Translations under genes and position numbers: made by a program | Part shown: one piece after another, positions 33,824 through 45,864 of the stretch | How positions within the stretch are numbered: position 1 is the first letter of the stretch | Layout: every line of letters starts with the position of its first letter | The notes under the pieces: model-generated | The model's database searches: none | Told to the model about the DNA's origin: nothing | What the model saw: only the letters and a program-made list of their open reading frames with translations | Assembly: GCF_000264905.1 (NCBI RefSeq) | Contig: NW_006763131.1 | Coordinates: 1,729,661 to 1,793,660, forward strand | Length of the DNA stretch: 64,000 nt | Direction: 5' to 3' | Source: Stereum hirsutum FP-91666 SS1 | Taxonomy: Eukaryota > Basidiomycota > Agaricomycetes > Russulales > Stereaceae

Positions 33824-34519
33824 AGTGACCCAGTCGTTCGAGATTCGTCGAAATCTTTTTCTCCCTGTACAGTCCGTCCCTCACTGCCTCTGTAAAAATG
33901 CACACGACGCCGCTCACATCTCAAGAATACATGTGCAAAATTCTGAGGCCGCACGGAAAGTTGTTGCTGGTGGAGAAAATGGAAGATGCGTGCAACCCTG
34001 CTTTTCCATAGGTGTAACAACTTTGAACTTCTGCCTATGCAAAGATCCTGCCCTCCTAAAATCATGACAATAATCAGGTAGAGTCCTGATATGTATATAA
34101 GTGTATCTGGGTACTAAAATTGAGCCCGATGCACATGTACATGGTACCAACCCAGATGTTCGAAATGTGAGGGTCGAGCGTGACAATCGCGGCTCGCCAG
34201 AAATTCGATCTCCGACGCATGGCTCGGCCCATGCGCGCCCAAGCGGGCTTCGAACTTCTCTCGCAACGCCCGCTTCGGCTTGTGACGAAGGCGTGACAAT
34301 AAGGGCCCTCGAACTCGTTTGAGTGGGCCTTGGCGCCAAGAAATCTCGAACTTCCCCTCCAAACCACCTCCTCGCCGGCATCGAACTGGCACATAATTCC
34401 CTCTCGTGAAAAAATCAGAAACCACCCAGGAGTCATCTAAAGATGCAGATATACTGGAATCCCAAATTTTGTATTTTATTGTCGAAGGTGAAGGGAGACA
34501 CCGGTTTTTCAAGATTCCC

Positions 34520-34542
34520 TCGAACTACTGGGCCATCCATAG
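34520..34542 (-). repeat. Right terminal inverted repeat
   Basis: 23 bp, starting TCGAACTACTGG and ending CATCCATAG. It is the exact reverse complement of 33801-33823, followed by TA. Confidence 0.9.
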
Positions 34543-37250
34543 TAGGGAAGCGAACGAGGTATACTCTCCGGATCGACGTGGCACAATCGGATTATATGCA
34601 GTCCCGAAATGGACTCGGCGCGGCGGATGGAGGGGATGTGACTGCCGCCATGAACACACTAAAAATAGATAAACGGAAATCCGTCGGCTCATGCTAAGGG
34701 AACAGCAGCTCACAGGAGGACCTGAAACTCACAGCGCTGGACACCTGGGACACAATAAGAGCGCGCCAGTTATGCCGGTGCGCTCGAAGACCTTTTGAAG
34801 ATGCTCGAACTCGCGGGCCGGCATTGACAACGGTAAGGAAAGTTCGTCAAGTGGTCTAGTGTTGCATGTCAAGGAGTTGAAAGCAGACCCAAGTCTATAG
34901 GAAAGAGTCTCGCGATACAAGCATCCAGAGCAGCCATCGACGCCCGCCGAAATGGCAGTGGTCGTGGTCAAGACCGAATCGGTTATCGTGGCCGTGGCTC
35001 GAACCGCTGGGCTGGTGGCAGTCACTCGGGAAATGCCGGATGCGTAGTGACACTTTGAACGTTCATCTTTCTCGGGATTTCGGCAGCTTGGCACAGCACA
35101 GCAGGGACAAGTTTGAAAAGGCTCGTCGTTTTCTCGTATCTCCGGTTTTATACCTCATCATAAAATATTATTATAAAGTAGAGAAACACTGATGGAACGG
35201 AAAAGAGTGCTAGTTGGCAGTGATCAGTCCCAGTGGGCGCCGGCGCTGCTGACACTGGAAATCTTCCGTCTGGATCATCCCTGGCGCAATGGGGTATGGA
35301 TGTCCTGAAATAAATAAATACGTGTACACAACCGTGAAACGCGAAACAGACCACATCTCGACGACCACCGTTCGGATCATCCATGTTTGCCGCTGATTAC
35401 AATCTCCAGCCAATAATCGTGCATCCAGTAAATCGTCACGAGTGCCAGTGGTATCATGATGACCTACGATTGCGAATGTGCATTGTGTACAGTACTGCAG
35501 GCGTACATACTCTCCGCAGTACACACTGGAGCACGAGACGAAGGGACTTCCGACGAACGTATCTACATCACCATGAGATCTACGCCGTAGAGTACTTATG
35601 AGCGCTGAGTGCTCGAACCCCGGTAAGAGAAACGTCCCGGCTGATCAGCAGGTATGTGGATATCTGATGGTACATGAGTCGCGAAGCGGCAGCCAGTCGG
35701 TCGTCCAATAACGTCGAGGCTGCCCTCAAGTGGTTGCCTTTTGCTTTGCGCCCGGGGGTGCAATCATATGCATATGCATATAAGTAAAGTACGTATGCGA
35801 CCGTGTGTTACGCAGTAAGGAAGAGTAAGGAGCACCCGTCGTCATCTTACCTCACGACTCGGCTTGACCGACGAGGAACTGACGACATTCTCGTAGGCCA
35901 GACTGGTGACCAATCTCTGTAGCAGGGTATGTGGCGGCTGCGAACTGAGCTGATATCGATATCACCATTCAGTCGTAGAGATACGAAGTGCATGAGTTGA
36001 GTCGTATTGATAGGCATGCCATGTGGTCGATATATACTTAGAAGACGCATTGTGCGCGCGAGCAGAAGTTCTCAAGCAACTCGCTGACGGCTCCGACCGC
36101 GACTTCAAGTTGTCAAGAATTCGACAATTCAAGAATCAAGAATAAGTCATACCTGCCTATCTATACTTCCATGCATGACCACGACCACGAAAACGAGTTC
36201 GCCGCTGATAACGGTGTGAGCATGACGCAGGACCGCAGCGCACGATTCAATGGAGTAGCATCGCAAAGCGGCTGAGAGTCGAGTGGTAATCCATCGAGGA
36301 CGAGAAGTCCATCAGCTAGCGAGCGAGAGAAACAGAAAGCGAGACTATTTCTAGCTGGTAATAAGAATCCCGAATTAGATACCCCATCCGAGAATAGCGC
36401 TCGAGCAGAGTATTTACTTTGCGGGATATATTTAGAGCGGATGAGATACTATAAATAAACCCTCGGCTTTTGGAATCTTGGACAGCTTCTCCTGCTCTGT
36501 CAGCTAAGTTGAGGCTTCGAGTATGGAGTAAGTAAAGGATCGGTGCCGTTAGGTGAGATGTCAGCTATACTGCGGTCCCTTGCATGAGAAAGTCAATAGG
36601 CTCCGGGCGCTGTTCTGTCGAATGCCTCGTGATAATTACAGTAACATTCTCCTTCGCCGCTGAGGTTGGACGGAAGTGGGGAGTTTGCGGAGCGTAGAAC
36701 CTGCGTTCGGCGTGTCTGGTCTGCGAGCGACATCGTCGTCGTATGGAAAATACGATAATATTCGAGAGCACTTTACAGCCTCAGTGGAAGAGTTTTCCTT
36801 GAAGTGTGAATGACAAAAATAACCGGCCCATTGATGCTGCAGCGCTGTCTAAAGGGTGCCGCGTTGTGCAGAATCTGGGCTCCGCCAACTCGCTAGTGCT
36901 CGATTTATAAATAGGACGGAGCAGAGCTGGGAGAGGCGGAGAACTGGATTCGAGTGAATACGAACCACTGACTGTGAGAGCTATGCCTGCCAATATGGAG
37001 TTGTGAGCTGAGAGACATGCCAGTGTAAGTTCATTAACGGAAGAAACGGAGAGACGCAGTGACGACGAAGAGCATCCTGAAGACGCGAATCCCGAGGCCT
37101 GAGCACTGAGTCTTGAGAACAACACGGAACTGATCACCTGTTCCTCCCAGTCATAGGAAGAGAACCCTCGCAAGGCTGAGTAGGGCTGAGTACGTCTCAA
37201 TATCAATGTCGACTTACCTCTGTATAGGACCCTCCACTCCATAGAAGTCA
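34543..37250. other. Gene-poor stretch upstream of the PacC control region
   Basis: About 2.7 kb with no supported protein gene, the longest gap in the window. It contains a TATAAAAC on the minus strand at 35145-35152 followed by a Cys/Thr-rich open frame without an ATG (34729-35094). It also has a TATAAATA near 36450 and simple AT-rich patches such as CATATGCATATGCATATAAG near 35768. The rest is unremarkable. Confidence 0.45.
34729..35150 (-). pseudogene. Possible remnant: Cys/Thr-rich open frame without start codon
   Basis: An open frame of roughly 135 codons follows a minus-strand TATAAAAC at 35145-35152. It reads KPEIRENDEPFQTCPCCAV, PSCRNPEKDERSKCHY, then a Thr/Ala-rich ISRVTATSPAVRATATITD. 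It resembles a secreted, cysteine-spaced protein more than random sequence. However, it has no ATG, is preceded directly by an in-frame TGA and matches no family I know. A decayed gene or a distal exon of an unseen gene are both possible. Confidence 0.2.
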
Positions 37251-37258
37251 AGACAAAA

Positions 37259-38602
37259 GCCAAGCTGGCGAAGAGAAAGCGGCTTGCCCAGCTCCGGAAC
37301 AATATGTACACGGTTTCTCGTACATGACTTGGCGCAGTTTGAGGCCAAGTCAAGTCAAGTATATAGAAATGGTCGGCTCGTCGCCACATACGGTACCGCG
37401 GCTTGCGGAAGCCTTGGTGCCGAGCTATAATATTAGAGAAACAGCTTGGCCCCTCTGACGTTGTCCATCCTTCGCACGAATGCCGAGATGTGGAACCGGC
37501 CAATCAAGTCCGGGAGATGGTCAGCAAAACCACAACCGAGACTGGAGCGCTGGAGGGCGTCGAGGTTGCCCCACATTATAGCCGAGTGGTGGGCGCATGT
37601 GTACCAAGGCCAAGCAGGGCCAAGCCAGGCAAGGACTGAGAAATGCCAAGACATGGAATCTGCTCCGAGAAGAAGGGAAGGAAGAGATTTGATGGTGTGC
37701 TGTGGCGAGGCCAAGCCCGAAAATCGCAACTCTCAGGAAAACAGGGGTCGGAGAAATCATGCTCGTCATGCCGAGAGTGCAGCCGAAGTAGGGATGCGCT
37801 CTTCCCCGTTCTACATACAGGCCTGAGTCTGTGAGTCCGATGTGTTCGTACGACGATCCTACGAAGGCATGGAGAATAAGGTCGAAAAAAGTATAGGAAT
37901 TGATGCGAGTGTGCGGGTTGCACGATCTGCCAAGTGGGCCCGGCGGTACACAGGATTAATATTAGGTGGTATGGAAATGACCGGTGCCCTGCCCGGAAGA
38001 GATGGCGGCAAGAATAGAGCTGGAATCGGGATGCCGGTGAGTGCGCGTGAGATGTTGTCCGAGAAAGCACTGCTCGCAGCCCTACACGACCAGCGGACTT
38101 CCAGCAGCCAGGGCTGCGAAAGGAGCTGAAGGAGAGCGACGTGGATCACGAAAGGAGAAATAGTGAATTAAAAAGGACATTTTGCCAACGGATTCCCACC
38201 AAGATGCTGGTGGCAGGTACAGCGAGCGCCTGCCAAGCGAGAGGGGGTTGATCACAACTCGCTTGGCATCCTCTCCTCTTGGCATGGAGCGTGGAAATAT
38301 GAAGCACTCTCCTTTTTGGAAAGTCCTCCGTCCATGCAACCTCCACGCGCCTGGACAAAACTGCAGAAATCAGGATAAAGCAGATAGAAGAACAAGCAGA
38401 AGAACAAGATGGCCGACATACGAGGTAAGGCTGCCGGCTGCGCCAAGTGCGCAGTATGTCAAGAAGATAAAGAGGATCGGTGCGCAGCAGAGGATTGAGG
38501 AGAGCGGACCCCTAAGCGGCATCGGGGGCCTTGACCGGCCTGTTGGCTGCGCTCGATTGGTTAAAAGCTCTTGGCGTCAGTCGCCTGTTCATTGATCTTG
38601 GC
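37259..38602. promoter_or_regulatory. Array of 15 PacC-type GCCAAG sites upstream of PacC
   Basis: GCCAAG or its complement CTTGGC occurs at 37259, 37328, 37344, 37445, 37609, 37619, 37645, 37710, 37929, 38232, 38262, 38278, 38442, 38570 and 38597. GCCAGG adds 37624 and 38107. Three sites have the preferred 5' T (TGCCAAG at 37644, 37928, 38231). Chance predicts about 0.7 GCCAAG in 1.3 kb on both strands, and the preceding 2.2 kb has one. GCCARG is the binding consensus known for PacC/Rim101. Direct binding is inferred from this match and from the position next to the PacC gene. Confidence 0.8.
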
Positions 38603-38666
38603 GGCCCATAAAGCTAGCCTCCATCCTGCAACTCGCTCCCGCTCCTCTTTCGACTCCGTCAGCACC

Positions 38667-41022
38667 ATGTCCTCCTTACCGTCCCCCAAGCTCTCGCGCT
38701 CGCCCTCCCCACCCCTCAACGCTGGCGCAGACAGCGCCGACGGCTCACAACAGTACAGCTGTCTCTGGGCCGACTGCACAAAGGCCCTCTCAGACCCAGA
38801 GGCGCTCTACAATCATCTATGCAACGACCACATCGGCAGAAAGTCTACCAACAATCTCTGTCTTACGTGCAAGTGGAAGGATTGTGGAACCTCCTGTGCC
38901 AAGCGCGATCATATCACTAGCCACCTCCGAGGTATGCCGGCTCCGCTCCAGCCTCGCCACACTTGCTCACTGCCACCCTTTTTTGCAGTCCACACCCCTC
39001 TCAAGCCTCACATCTGCGAGGTATTTTTTCCAGCCATTTTCAGTCGTTTTATCCCGCCTTAACCCCCCTTCGAAGATCTGCAAAAAGTCATTCAAGCGAC
39101 CACAGGATCTCAAAAAGCACGAAAAGATTCATACCGAGGAGCATCATGCTCAGCACAAGCACTCCAAAGCAGTCACCGTCCCGGACCCTCTCGCAAGGAC
39201 GCGCCGAGAATCTCTTTCTGCCGAAGCTGTTGACGCTTCGCTGGCGGAGTTTGTTGCTAAAGCTGGCGCCCGTCCCAAACAGCCGCCTTCAAGACCTGTA
39301 CACCAAGGTATGATCCCCGTTCCGCTACGACGTGTTACGTGCTCAACCCTATTTTAGGCCACGGTTTCGATGTTATCGCTCCTCCTTCTCCTGGATCAAT
39401 AAACTATGCCCTCGGCTCCATCCCCAGCCGTTCCTCTGCCCACCATACCACTCAGCACCTCCCGACATGGGAGACCCTTCGCACCGATGGCTCCTCGTCC
39501 CCTTCCTCCGGGCTCAAGCGCTCTCACGATTACAACATGGATGACTTCTTCTCCGACGTCAAGAAGCGAAGGGTCAACCCTTCATACGACTCCAGTCAGT
39601 CTACTATCTCTCCTTATATCGTTCTCCCATGCTCATACATTCTCTACAGACATGGCCGAGCGCCTAAGCAATCTTGGGTACATTCAACAAATGACGAACT
39701 CAGAGCCCGGCTTCAATCCTCGCTCTGTTTCCCTCGACATCCGCTCCCCCGAAGAGTTGGCCGCCGTCAATCAGTTCCTTCTCACCCTCGGCAGAGACGT
39801 CGAATCAAGCCACTCGCGCTCACAAAGCCAGGGCTCGAACGCGTTCCAAAGCTATCAGTACTTCGACCATGCCCAGCTCAGCGAGCTTGGTCTTGCCGGC
39901 ATGCCCGGCATCCCATCGTCTGGTTCGCCCTACGGTCACGACGACGCCTTCGCTTCCGCTGGCTCCAACTTCTCGCCCAATAATTTCTTCCATACTCCAT
40001 CGTCTTCCCGCCCAACCCAGCAACAACAGTACTCGGCCCAGCAAGGCCCAATGTACCCCTCCGTGCAGGACATGGCAGCCGCCTCGTTCAACACTGGTCC
40101 CTCTTACGGTCACGCCCGTCGTATATCCCAGTCCAGCCAACAAGCGATGGTCTCAGGCCTCAGTGCTCCATATGCGTCGGTCGGATATCATCATCCCCAC
40201 CCGTCCCATGGGCACATGCAACCTACACCACCCCTTGATACCAGCTCACCACACTCCTCCGCCTCCTCGCCGACCAACTCGACCCCACCACACGTCCCCG
40301 CAGCGGTCTCGAATGGATACGAGCAGATCCGGATCTCGAGGGGTCCTCAACCTGCTGCGCACCTCGGCCCTGTCGATTACAGCCAGAAGTCGATGCGGAC
40401 GATCATCCCCCTCAAATCCATACCGGGCTCTGCCGTCGTCGACAAGAGCCTTACACTGCCACCGCTCGAGCCGAGAAATGTCAACGGCGCGCATCAGCAC
40501 CACGGTTCCTCGTCTTCGTCATCGTCTTCGGTCTCGTCGACGACACTGCCCAAGTCGGACTCGCTTTATCCGTTGTTGAGGTCTGGTGACGATGATCTGA
40601 AGTTGCCACCGCTTCAGCATAGGTATCGCTCGCCTTCGCCACCCGCTTCGCCAGCGTCGACAGCCTCGCATCCGTCACCTCGACCCTCCGCGGCCACCAC
40701 CACAAGCAACAGCAACACCACCGTTCTTCCGAGCCTGCGCGAGATCACGGCGCCCGTACGGCCCTCGTCTTCTGCGACAATGGAGGACCGTCTGGCGCGT
40801 GGTGTCGATCGTCTGAAACTCGACAAGGAAGTGCCGTCTGAGCATCGTGAGAGCCACGCGGCGTTGATTCGCGACTTGCTTGTCATGATCAATGCGAGGT
40901 ACAGGAACGAGTTCAGGCTGTCGCAGGCGCAGGCGCGGAGGAGCGTGGAGAGGGATATGTCGATGGATATCGTGAGGTCGCCGCCGCCTCCGGCATCGCG
41001 GGATGTCGAGATGGTGATGTGA
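38667..41022 (+). CDS. PACC: PacC/Rim101 ambient-pH zinc-finger transcription factor
   Basis: C2H2 regulator that activates alkaline-expressed genes after proteolytic or ESCRT-linked processing. Five exons (38667-38931, 38989-39020, 39076-39307, 39358-39594, 39650-41022) join to 712 aa. The three fingers are [41 protein letters not shown] and [19 protein letters not shown]-x-x-C and K-R-D-H-I-T-S-H are family hallmarks. Finger 2 and finger 3 are split by introns (38932-38988, 39021-39075). A basic patch SDVKKRRV near residue 250 is a likely nuclear signal. The long C-terminal half is Ser/Pro/His-rich and disordered, with a helix near the end ([22 protein letters not shown]). ATG 38667 is used because the longer frame starts only from a TTG. 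The upstream 1.4 kb holds 15 GCCAAG sites. Confidence 0.9.
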
Positions 41023-41594
41023 GTGGTGTGCGTGACAGTAGAGGTTTATCGTAGTTGTCGTCGGTGCTCGTGCTCGTTCGCAGATCAAAGCTTGTTGTAT
41101 TACTTACCTGTCCCCTAGTCTATATATTCGTCTATTTTCGTATTTTGTTTTCCCCGACTCGACTCGACTCGCATCGCATCTCATCTTTCTTTCTTCTGCC
41201 TCGCTCAATTATCTATTTCGCTGCTTTCTTACATTGTAACACGACGCGTTTGCGAGGTTGGTATAACCTCCGCACACAAAAGAATACGTATGGGTGGTCG
41301 ACTAGCAATCGCAACCAGCGTAGTATCATACTGTACCGCATGCGCAATAATCATCGACAGGCAGCAGCTCGAATGAGCGAGTCCAAACAACCGAACATAG
41401 CCATCCAGATAAATTAAGCGTGCGCGTCAGTCAGTATAAGTACTACATACAAAGTAACAGAGATTGCAGGTTGGTTGAAGAAAGTAGTAGTAAGTAGTGA
41501 TGCGAGAACAACAAAGTAGTAAAGCAAAGAAAGACAGCAGAAACACGAGTCCGTCTCCGTCTCCGGAACTCTCAACAAACATCATCACCTCACC
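41023..41594. other. Convergent intergenic: PacC and TAF1 3' flanks
   Basis: About 570 bp with a GACTC simple repeat near 41157 and pyrimidine-rich runs. No gene is seen. Both 3' UTRs probably lie here. Confidence 0.4.
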
Positions 41595-44500
41595 TCACCT
41601 CTTCCCCAACATAAGCTTCAACTTCGTCCCACCACCGCCCATCCCCTCCTCCCCATCCGCATCTTCCTCATCCTCGTCCTCATCCATCCCCATCCCCATA
41701 TCCATACTATGTCCATACACGGGCGGACTCGTAGCCAGTGGCGACGGCGCCCCCGGCGCGAACGCGTTCGTGGCACGAAGCGAACCGGGAAACGGTCTGT
41801 GCTGGTGCGTTTGGGAGTGCGAGTCGGCTCCGGGACTGTAGAGGCCTCCACCACCTCCACCGCCGCCGGGCGTGCTGGGTGGGGGACTCGTCGCGTTGGT
41901 GGGAGAGGTCGCGCCACCGGAGGCTGAGGCGGCGTTGTCGCCGGAGTTGAATTCGGCCCATTTGGGGCATTTGCGGTTCGTTTCTGCGATGTCAAAATAA
42001 TTTTGGATTAATTTGGGTAAGTGAGGAGAGCGAGAGAGACGGGAGGAGGGGGAGGAGGGGGAGAGAGAACGGAGGAGAAAAAGAAAAAAAGAAGGCACGC
42101 ACTCATGTGGCCCAGTTGTCCGCAGTTTCCGCAACGTCTCTGTCGAAAGTGGTTGATCATCATCAGACAAATGCGACACGGGTGTAAGATTGTCGAAGGT
42201 GTGCGTGCACTAATGGGGCTTACCGTTGTGTCTGGCTTGGTATTCCGGTTCAGCGTTAGAGGCGTACCACCCTCTTTAGCGATCTTGGCATTCTTCCTGT
42301 GCAAACGGCGTTCTTGGTTCTTCTTCATCCGCGCGATCTCTTCCTCCAGCCTACGGGGTATGAAAAGCATCAGAAATTAAACAAGGCCGAATAAGACGGA
42401 CGGGACGCGAATCTCACCTCTTCTTGGCCCGCTTGTCCCTGTCTGCGTCTCCAGTCGGGGCGAGACTGTCCGCCATGGTCGTCTCCTCCTCAATTAACTG
42501 CCGCCTCCGCACATAAGCACGTATGACTGCCGGGTCCCTGACAATCTCCGTCTTCCACTCGCCATCAACCTACAAAAAATCAGAAAAACGCAGCAGTCAA
42601 TTATAGCCCATCAGGAACCGACGCCACCATCCGCCAGCGAGAGCCAAGGAACCAAGGCCGCATCACCCGCGCAGGCTGCTCCGTCCTCGCCCAGGCAAAG
42701 CTTAACGGACAAAGGCCATGGAATAAGTGCGCACCTTTCGTTTTATGCGCAGTACCCTCCTATTGTCAGGCCCTACACTTCCGTCCCGATCACGGTCCAC
42801 GGAAGAGCCTCGACTGAACGCAGGAGACGACGGGCCCGCGGAGGGCAACATGACAGCAGCCATCGGGGAACCCGCAGGCGAATACGCCTTGTTGGGCAGC
42901 TTTAGTGAGACTTGGTCGAGCTGTTTCTGGGTCTTGACGGTGTATGGGTTACGTCCGCGGTCGCGCTCGGCATCATCGTCGTCCGAAAGCTGCGGCTCGT
43001 CTTTGCGGCTGAGGGAGCGGTACTGCGCTCTCCAAATCCTTTCGATCTCGGATTTGTAGATTTGTTGTTGTTCCGCGACGTTGTACCGGTGGGCAGACTT
43101 GGGCCGACTTTCGGCTTCAGCTGGCCAAAGAGCATAGGGACATACATGGTGAGATGGGATGGGAGGGTAGGGTAGATGATAGGTGCAGAGAGTGTGAGGA
43201 GAAGGGACGTACCAAGCTTCTGGTCGTAATCTTCACCTGCCTTGACGAAGATGTCCTTCATTGACACACGAATGAAGCTGAACGCCTCTCCTCTGCCTGT
43301 GGGATCGCCCTCCCCATGCAACCTCAGCATCGCCTTGGCCTGCGTGGCGAACAAGAAGTTCTTCGTCGTGATCCACGGCGCAAGCTGCTGCTCGATAGAG
43401 AGGTTGGACTCATCGTCATCGGCAGCAGTGTCTGTGCCACTGTAACCCGAGTCCTGGAGATGCCGCTGACCGACTTGCATACTCTCAGACAAGACGACCT
43501 GTTCTGGCCCGACCATCTTGAGCATATCAGCGTCGTTGGGGATGTTCCAGTTTGCCTTCAGGCGCCAGAAGCCTTGGTGTGGACCTCGTCTGTGGTATTC
43601 CATGAATTCCTACAGTCATGAATGTCATGAGTATCGATTTCTGATAGTGGTGACCACCAAGACCTGCTTATTACCTTCAGCCGCTGTCTCATCTGGAGCT
43701 CGTTCTGGTCGGGGAAGTACTTCATGAGCCGTGCGATCTTCAACCGCTCGCCGCTGCTCTTACGCAGAAGTTTGTAGGCAATGATTTGGAGCCTATGCTT
43801 GATCGTATTGGTGATCTTTCGCGAATGTGGCCCGGGAACTTCGGTGAGAGGGTATGTCTGGCCGACGGTATACAGGTTCTTGACTTCCCGGATGTAATAT
43901 TTTGCTTCGCCTTTGATAGTGTTCCTGCCCCAATTTCCGTTAACTACACGTTGGATTGAGACTCAGTCGAAATAACTCACTTGATGACGAGGAAATCCGT
44001 ATGGTAAGGTTTATGTCGGAACAGTGGCGCTCGGACGAGGTTGTTGTAGAGAGTGGGGATGGTTTGGCCCGGTTCGACAGAGCCAAATTTCATGAATGGA
44101 GATTCATCTTGCGGCTCGAGAACAAATGGGGCTCCAAGGTCGAGCTGAGTAGAGGGTCAGATAGTTTATAAAAGGTGAGACATGATGAAATTTGTACCTT
44201 TGGTATTGTGTCGTCCTTCTCGCCCTTCTTGCGGTAGTAATTGACAAGAATACTTCCCATGCCGAAATTTGACATAATTGGGGGATGTTCCTCCTGTGGC
44301 CGTGAAACAAGTCAGCCAACGTCGTGAATCTTGAGAACCTGCAAAGACTCGCCGAATACTCCCAGAGCACGAAGTTGCTAGTATCCTTCAAACTCAAATC
44401 TGACGTCCGATGGAGACCTTCGCCGACATTGCCACCACGACCCAACTTTCGACCCGCCTTGTCCTTCTTCTTTTTGGCCGTGCGAACCTTTTGGAAGTGG

Positions 44501-45864
44501 ACTTCAATGTTCGTGGGGAATTGCAAAGCAGGACGATGCCAGGATCGGGCTTCTTGCTTCTGTAGACGTGTCTTGTACTGTACGAACCAGCCTTCAGGTG
44601 GCGTAAATGGAAGGAGTGAGTGAGGGGCACTTACGAATGGCAGCTGCAGCTTCTGAGCGGGATACGCGTGCTCGACCACGAGTTGACCAAAGGTTTGACG
44701 GACACGATGTTTGCCGCCTTCTTTGGCCACCTCGTAGAAGTGATCATTGGATAGATTGAATTTATCCTTGATTTGGGGACCATCCACTCTTGGCCTTTTC
44801 CGTGGACGTATTTCTTGAGCTAATGATATACGTTAAGTGTGAGCGTAGAACAGGTAGCAAAATGCGCGTACTGGCATGGCGTTCCTCTGCGGCATCCTCT
44901 CCTGGGATGTCGACTTGAGTAAAGTCTCTAAACGGAGTCTTGGGATCCCAGATAATACTTTGCGTCCAATCTCCAGATTCAATCACCTTGTTAGTAGGCG
45001 TGGAGAGGTCTGTGGTCGGTCGTGTGACTAGTTTTCGAGCTGAATCAGGCTGAGGTTCAAAGATGATCTGATCTTCCCAGTTGGACAGCAAGACTAGGTC
45101 AAAAGAGCGGTCATGTAACGACAAAGCATCGGAGGAAGTTCCGTCCTGGCCCTGCAGCCGTTCATTCGTTATGCGTGCACACAGACCCTATATTATTTGG
45201 AGACGTACCTCAAGGGCTAGACGGAGTTCCTGCTCGATATTTCCTGACGAGACTACGTCGTCGACACGCTCATGCTCAACCTTCCTTTTCGCGTCTCCAA
45301 CAATGGTGTCCAGGAATCCTCTTGGGACTTCTTTCTTCTTGGTATAGACAGTATCGACTGCATAATCTTGAGATAAGGGAGCCTATGCTAAATAATGCTG
45401 AACGTACCATAGAAAGGTCGCTTGACTAGTCGCGACTTGGTACCCGTGTAGCCCTTGAAGAGCTCCGTGAAGTTCAACACCTTGCCCTTCTCGTATGTCG
45501 GGAACCGTTCATATACGGTCTTTGGCCGCTCCACTAGTCGCTTGACAACGCGTACTCGTCGTTCCGGGATCTTATGTGCGTCGGAAGATTCGTCCTCCAT
45601 CTTGACCCCAGTATCCTCCTCCTCCTCCTCTTCCTCAATCTCACGATCCACCTCGTCTTCAAAGTCCTCGCCCTGGCCTGTCCCCACAGCATCATCTCCA
45701 TCCCATCGATCGTTGTATATTTGACTCGAGTTGAGTGCAGAGAGACCTGAGATGCCGAGTCGGTTGGAAAGGCCGTTAGAGGGAAGCTGAAGACCAGTGA
45801 GGATATTGTCGAGAGAGAAGCCTGTCAAAGCCGAGATGGCGTCATCTTCATCCTTTGTCAACAT
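41595..45864 (-). CDS. TAF1: TFIID subunit TAF1
   Basis: Largest TFIID subunit, binding TBP and core promoter. The start MLTKDEDDAISALTGFSLDNIL at 45864 opens an acidic TBP-binding-like N-terminus (EEEEEEEDTGVKMEDE). Then RVRVVKRLVERPKTVYERFPTYEKGKVLNFTELF, the DUF3591 core (APWITTKNFLFATQAKAMLRLHGEGDPTGRGEAFSFIRVSMK), and the C-terminal KRLEEEIARMKKNQERR with a zinc knuckle RRCGNCGQLGHMKTNRKCPKW. It ends in Gly/Pro/Asp-rich sequence. No bromodomains follow the knuckle, as in yeast TAF1 and unlike animal TAF1. A 12-nt upstream exon MSNR (ATG 45924) may precede. Exons are many; boundaries were read by eye. Convergent with PacC and divergent from PA28. Confidence 0.88.

Larger units (their letters stand above)
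33801..34542. mobile_element. Non-autonomous Tc1/mariner-like TIR element (MITE-like)
   Basis: The element is bounded by perfect 23-bp terminal inverted repeats (33801-33823 starting CTATGGATGGCCCAGT, and 34520-34542 ending ACTGGGCCATCCATAG). TA is on both outer sides (33799-33800 and 34543-34544), as expected for a duplicated TA target of the Tc1/mariner superfamily. It is 742 bp long and holds no transposase gene, so it would depend on a transposase supplied elsewhere. Perfect TIRs suggest a fairly recent insertion. The interior has only short, motif-free frames. Because TA is a two-base duplication it could occur by chance, so superfamily assignment is tentative. Confidence 0.75.

Noticed and set aside
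35560..35650. GGGGTTCGAG on the minus strand resembling a tRNA T-arm
   Set aside because: Flanking bases cannot form the T stem, D arm or acceptor stem. No convincing tRNA was found by eye in the window.
36781..37503. Open frame of 240 codons on the minus strand
   Set aside because: No recognisable motif, Ser/Leu/Arg-biased composition, no promoter, and it overlaps the GCCAAG array. It is probably a chance frame.
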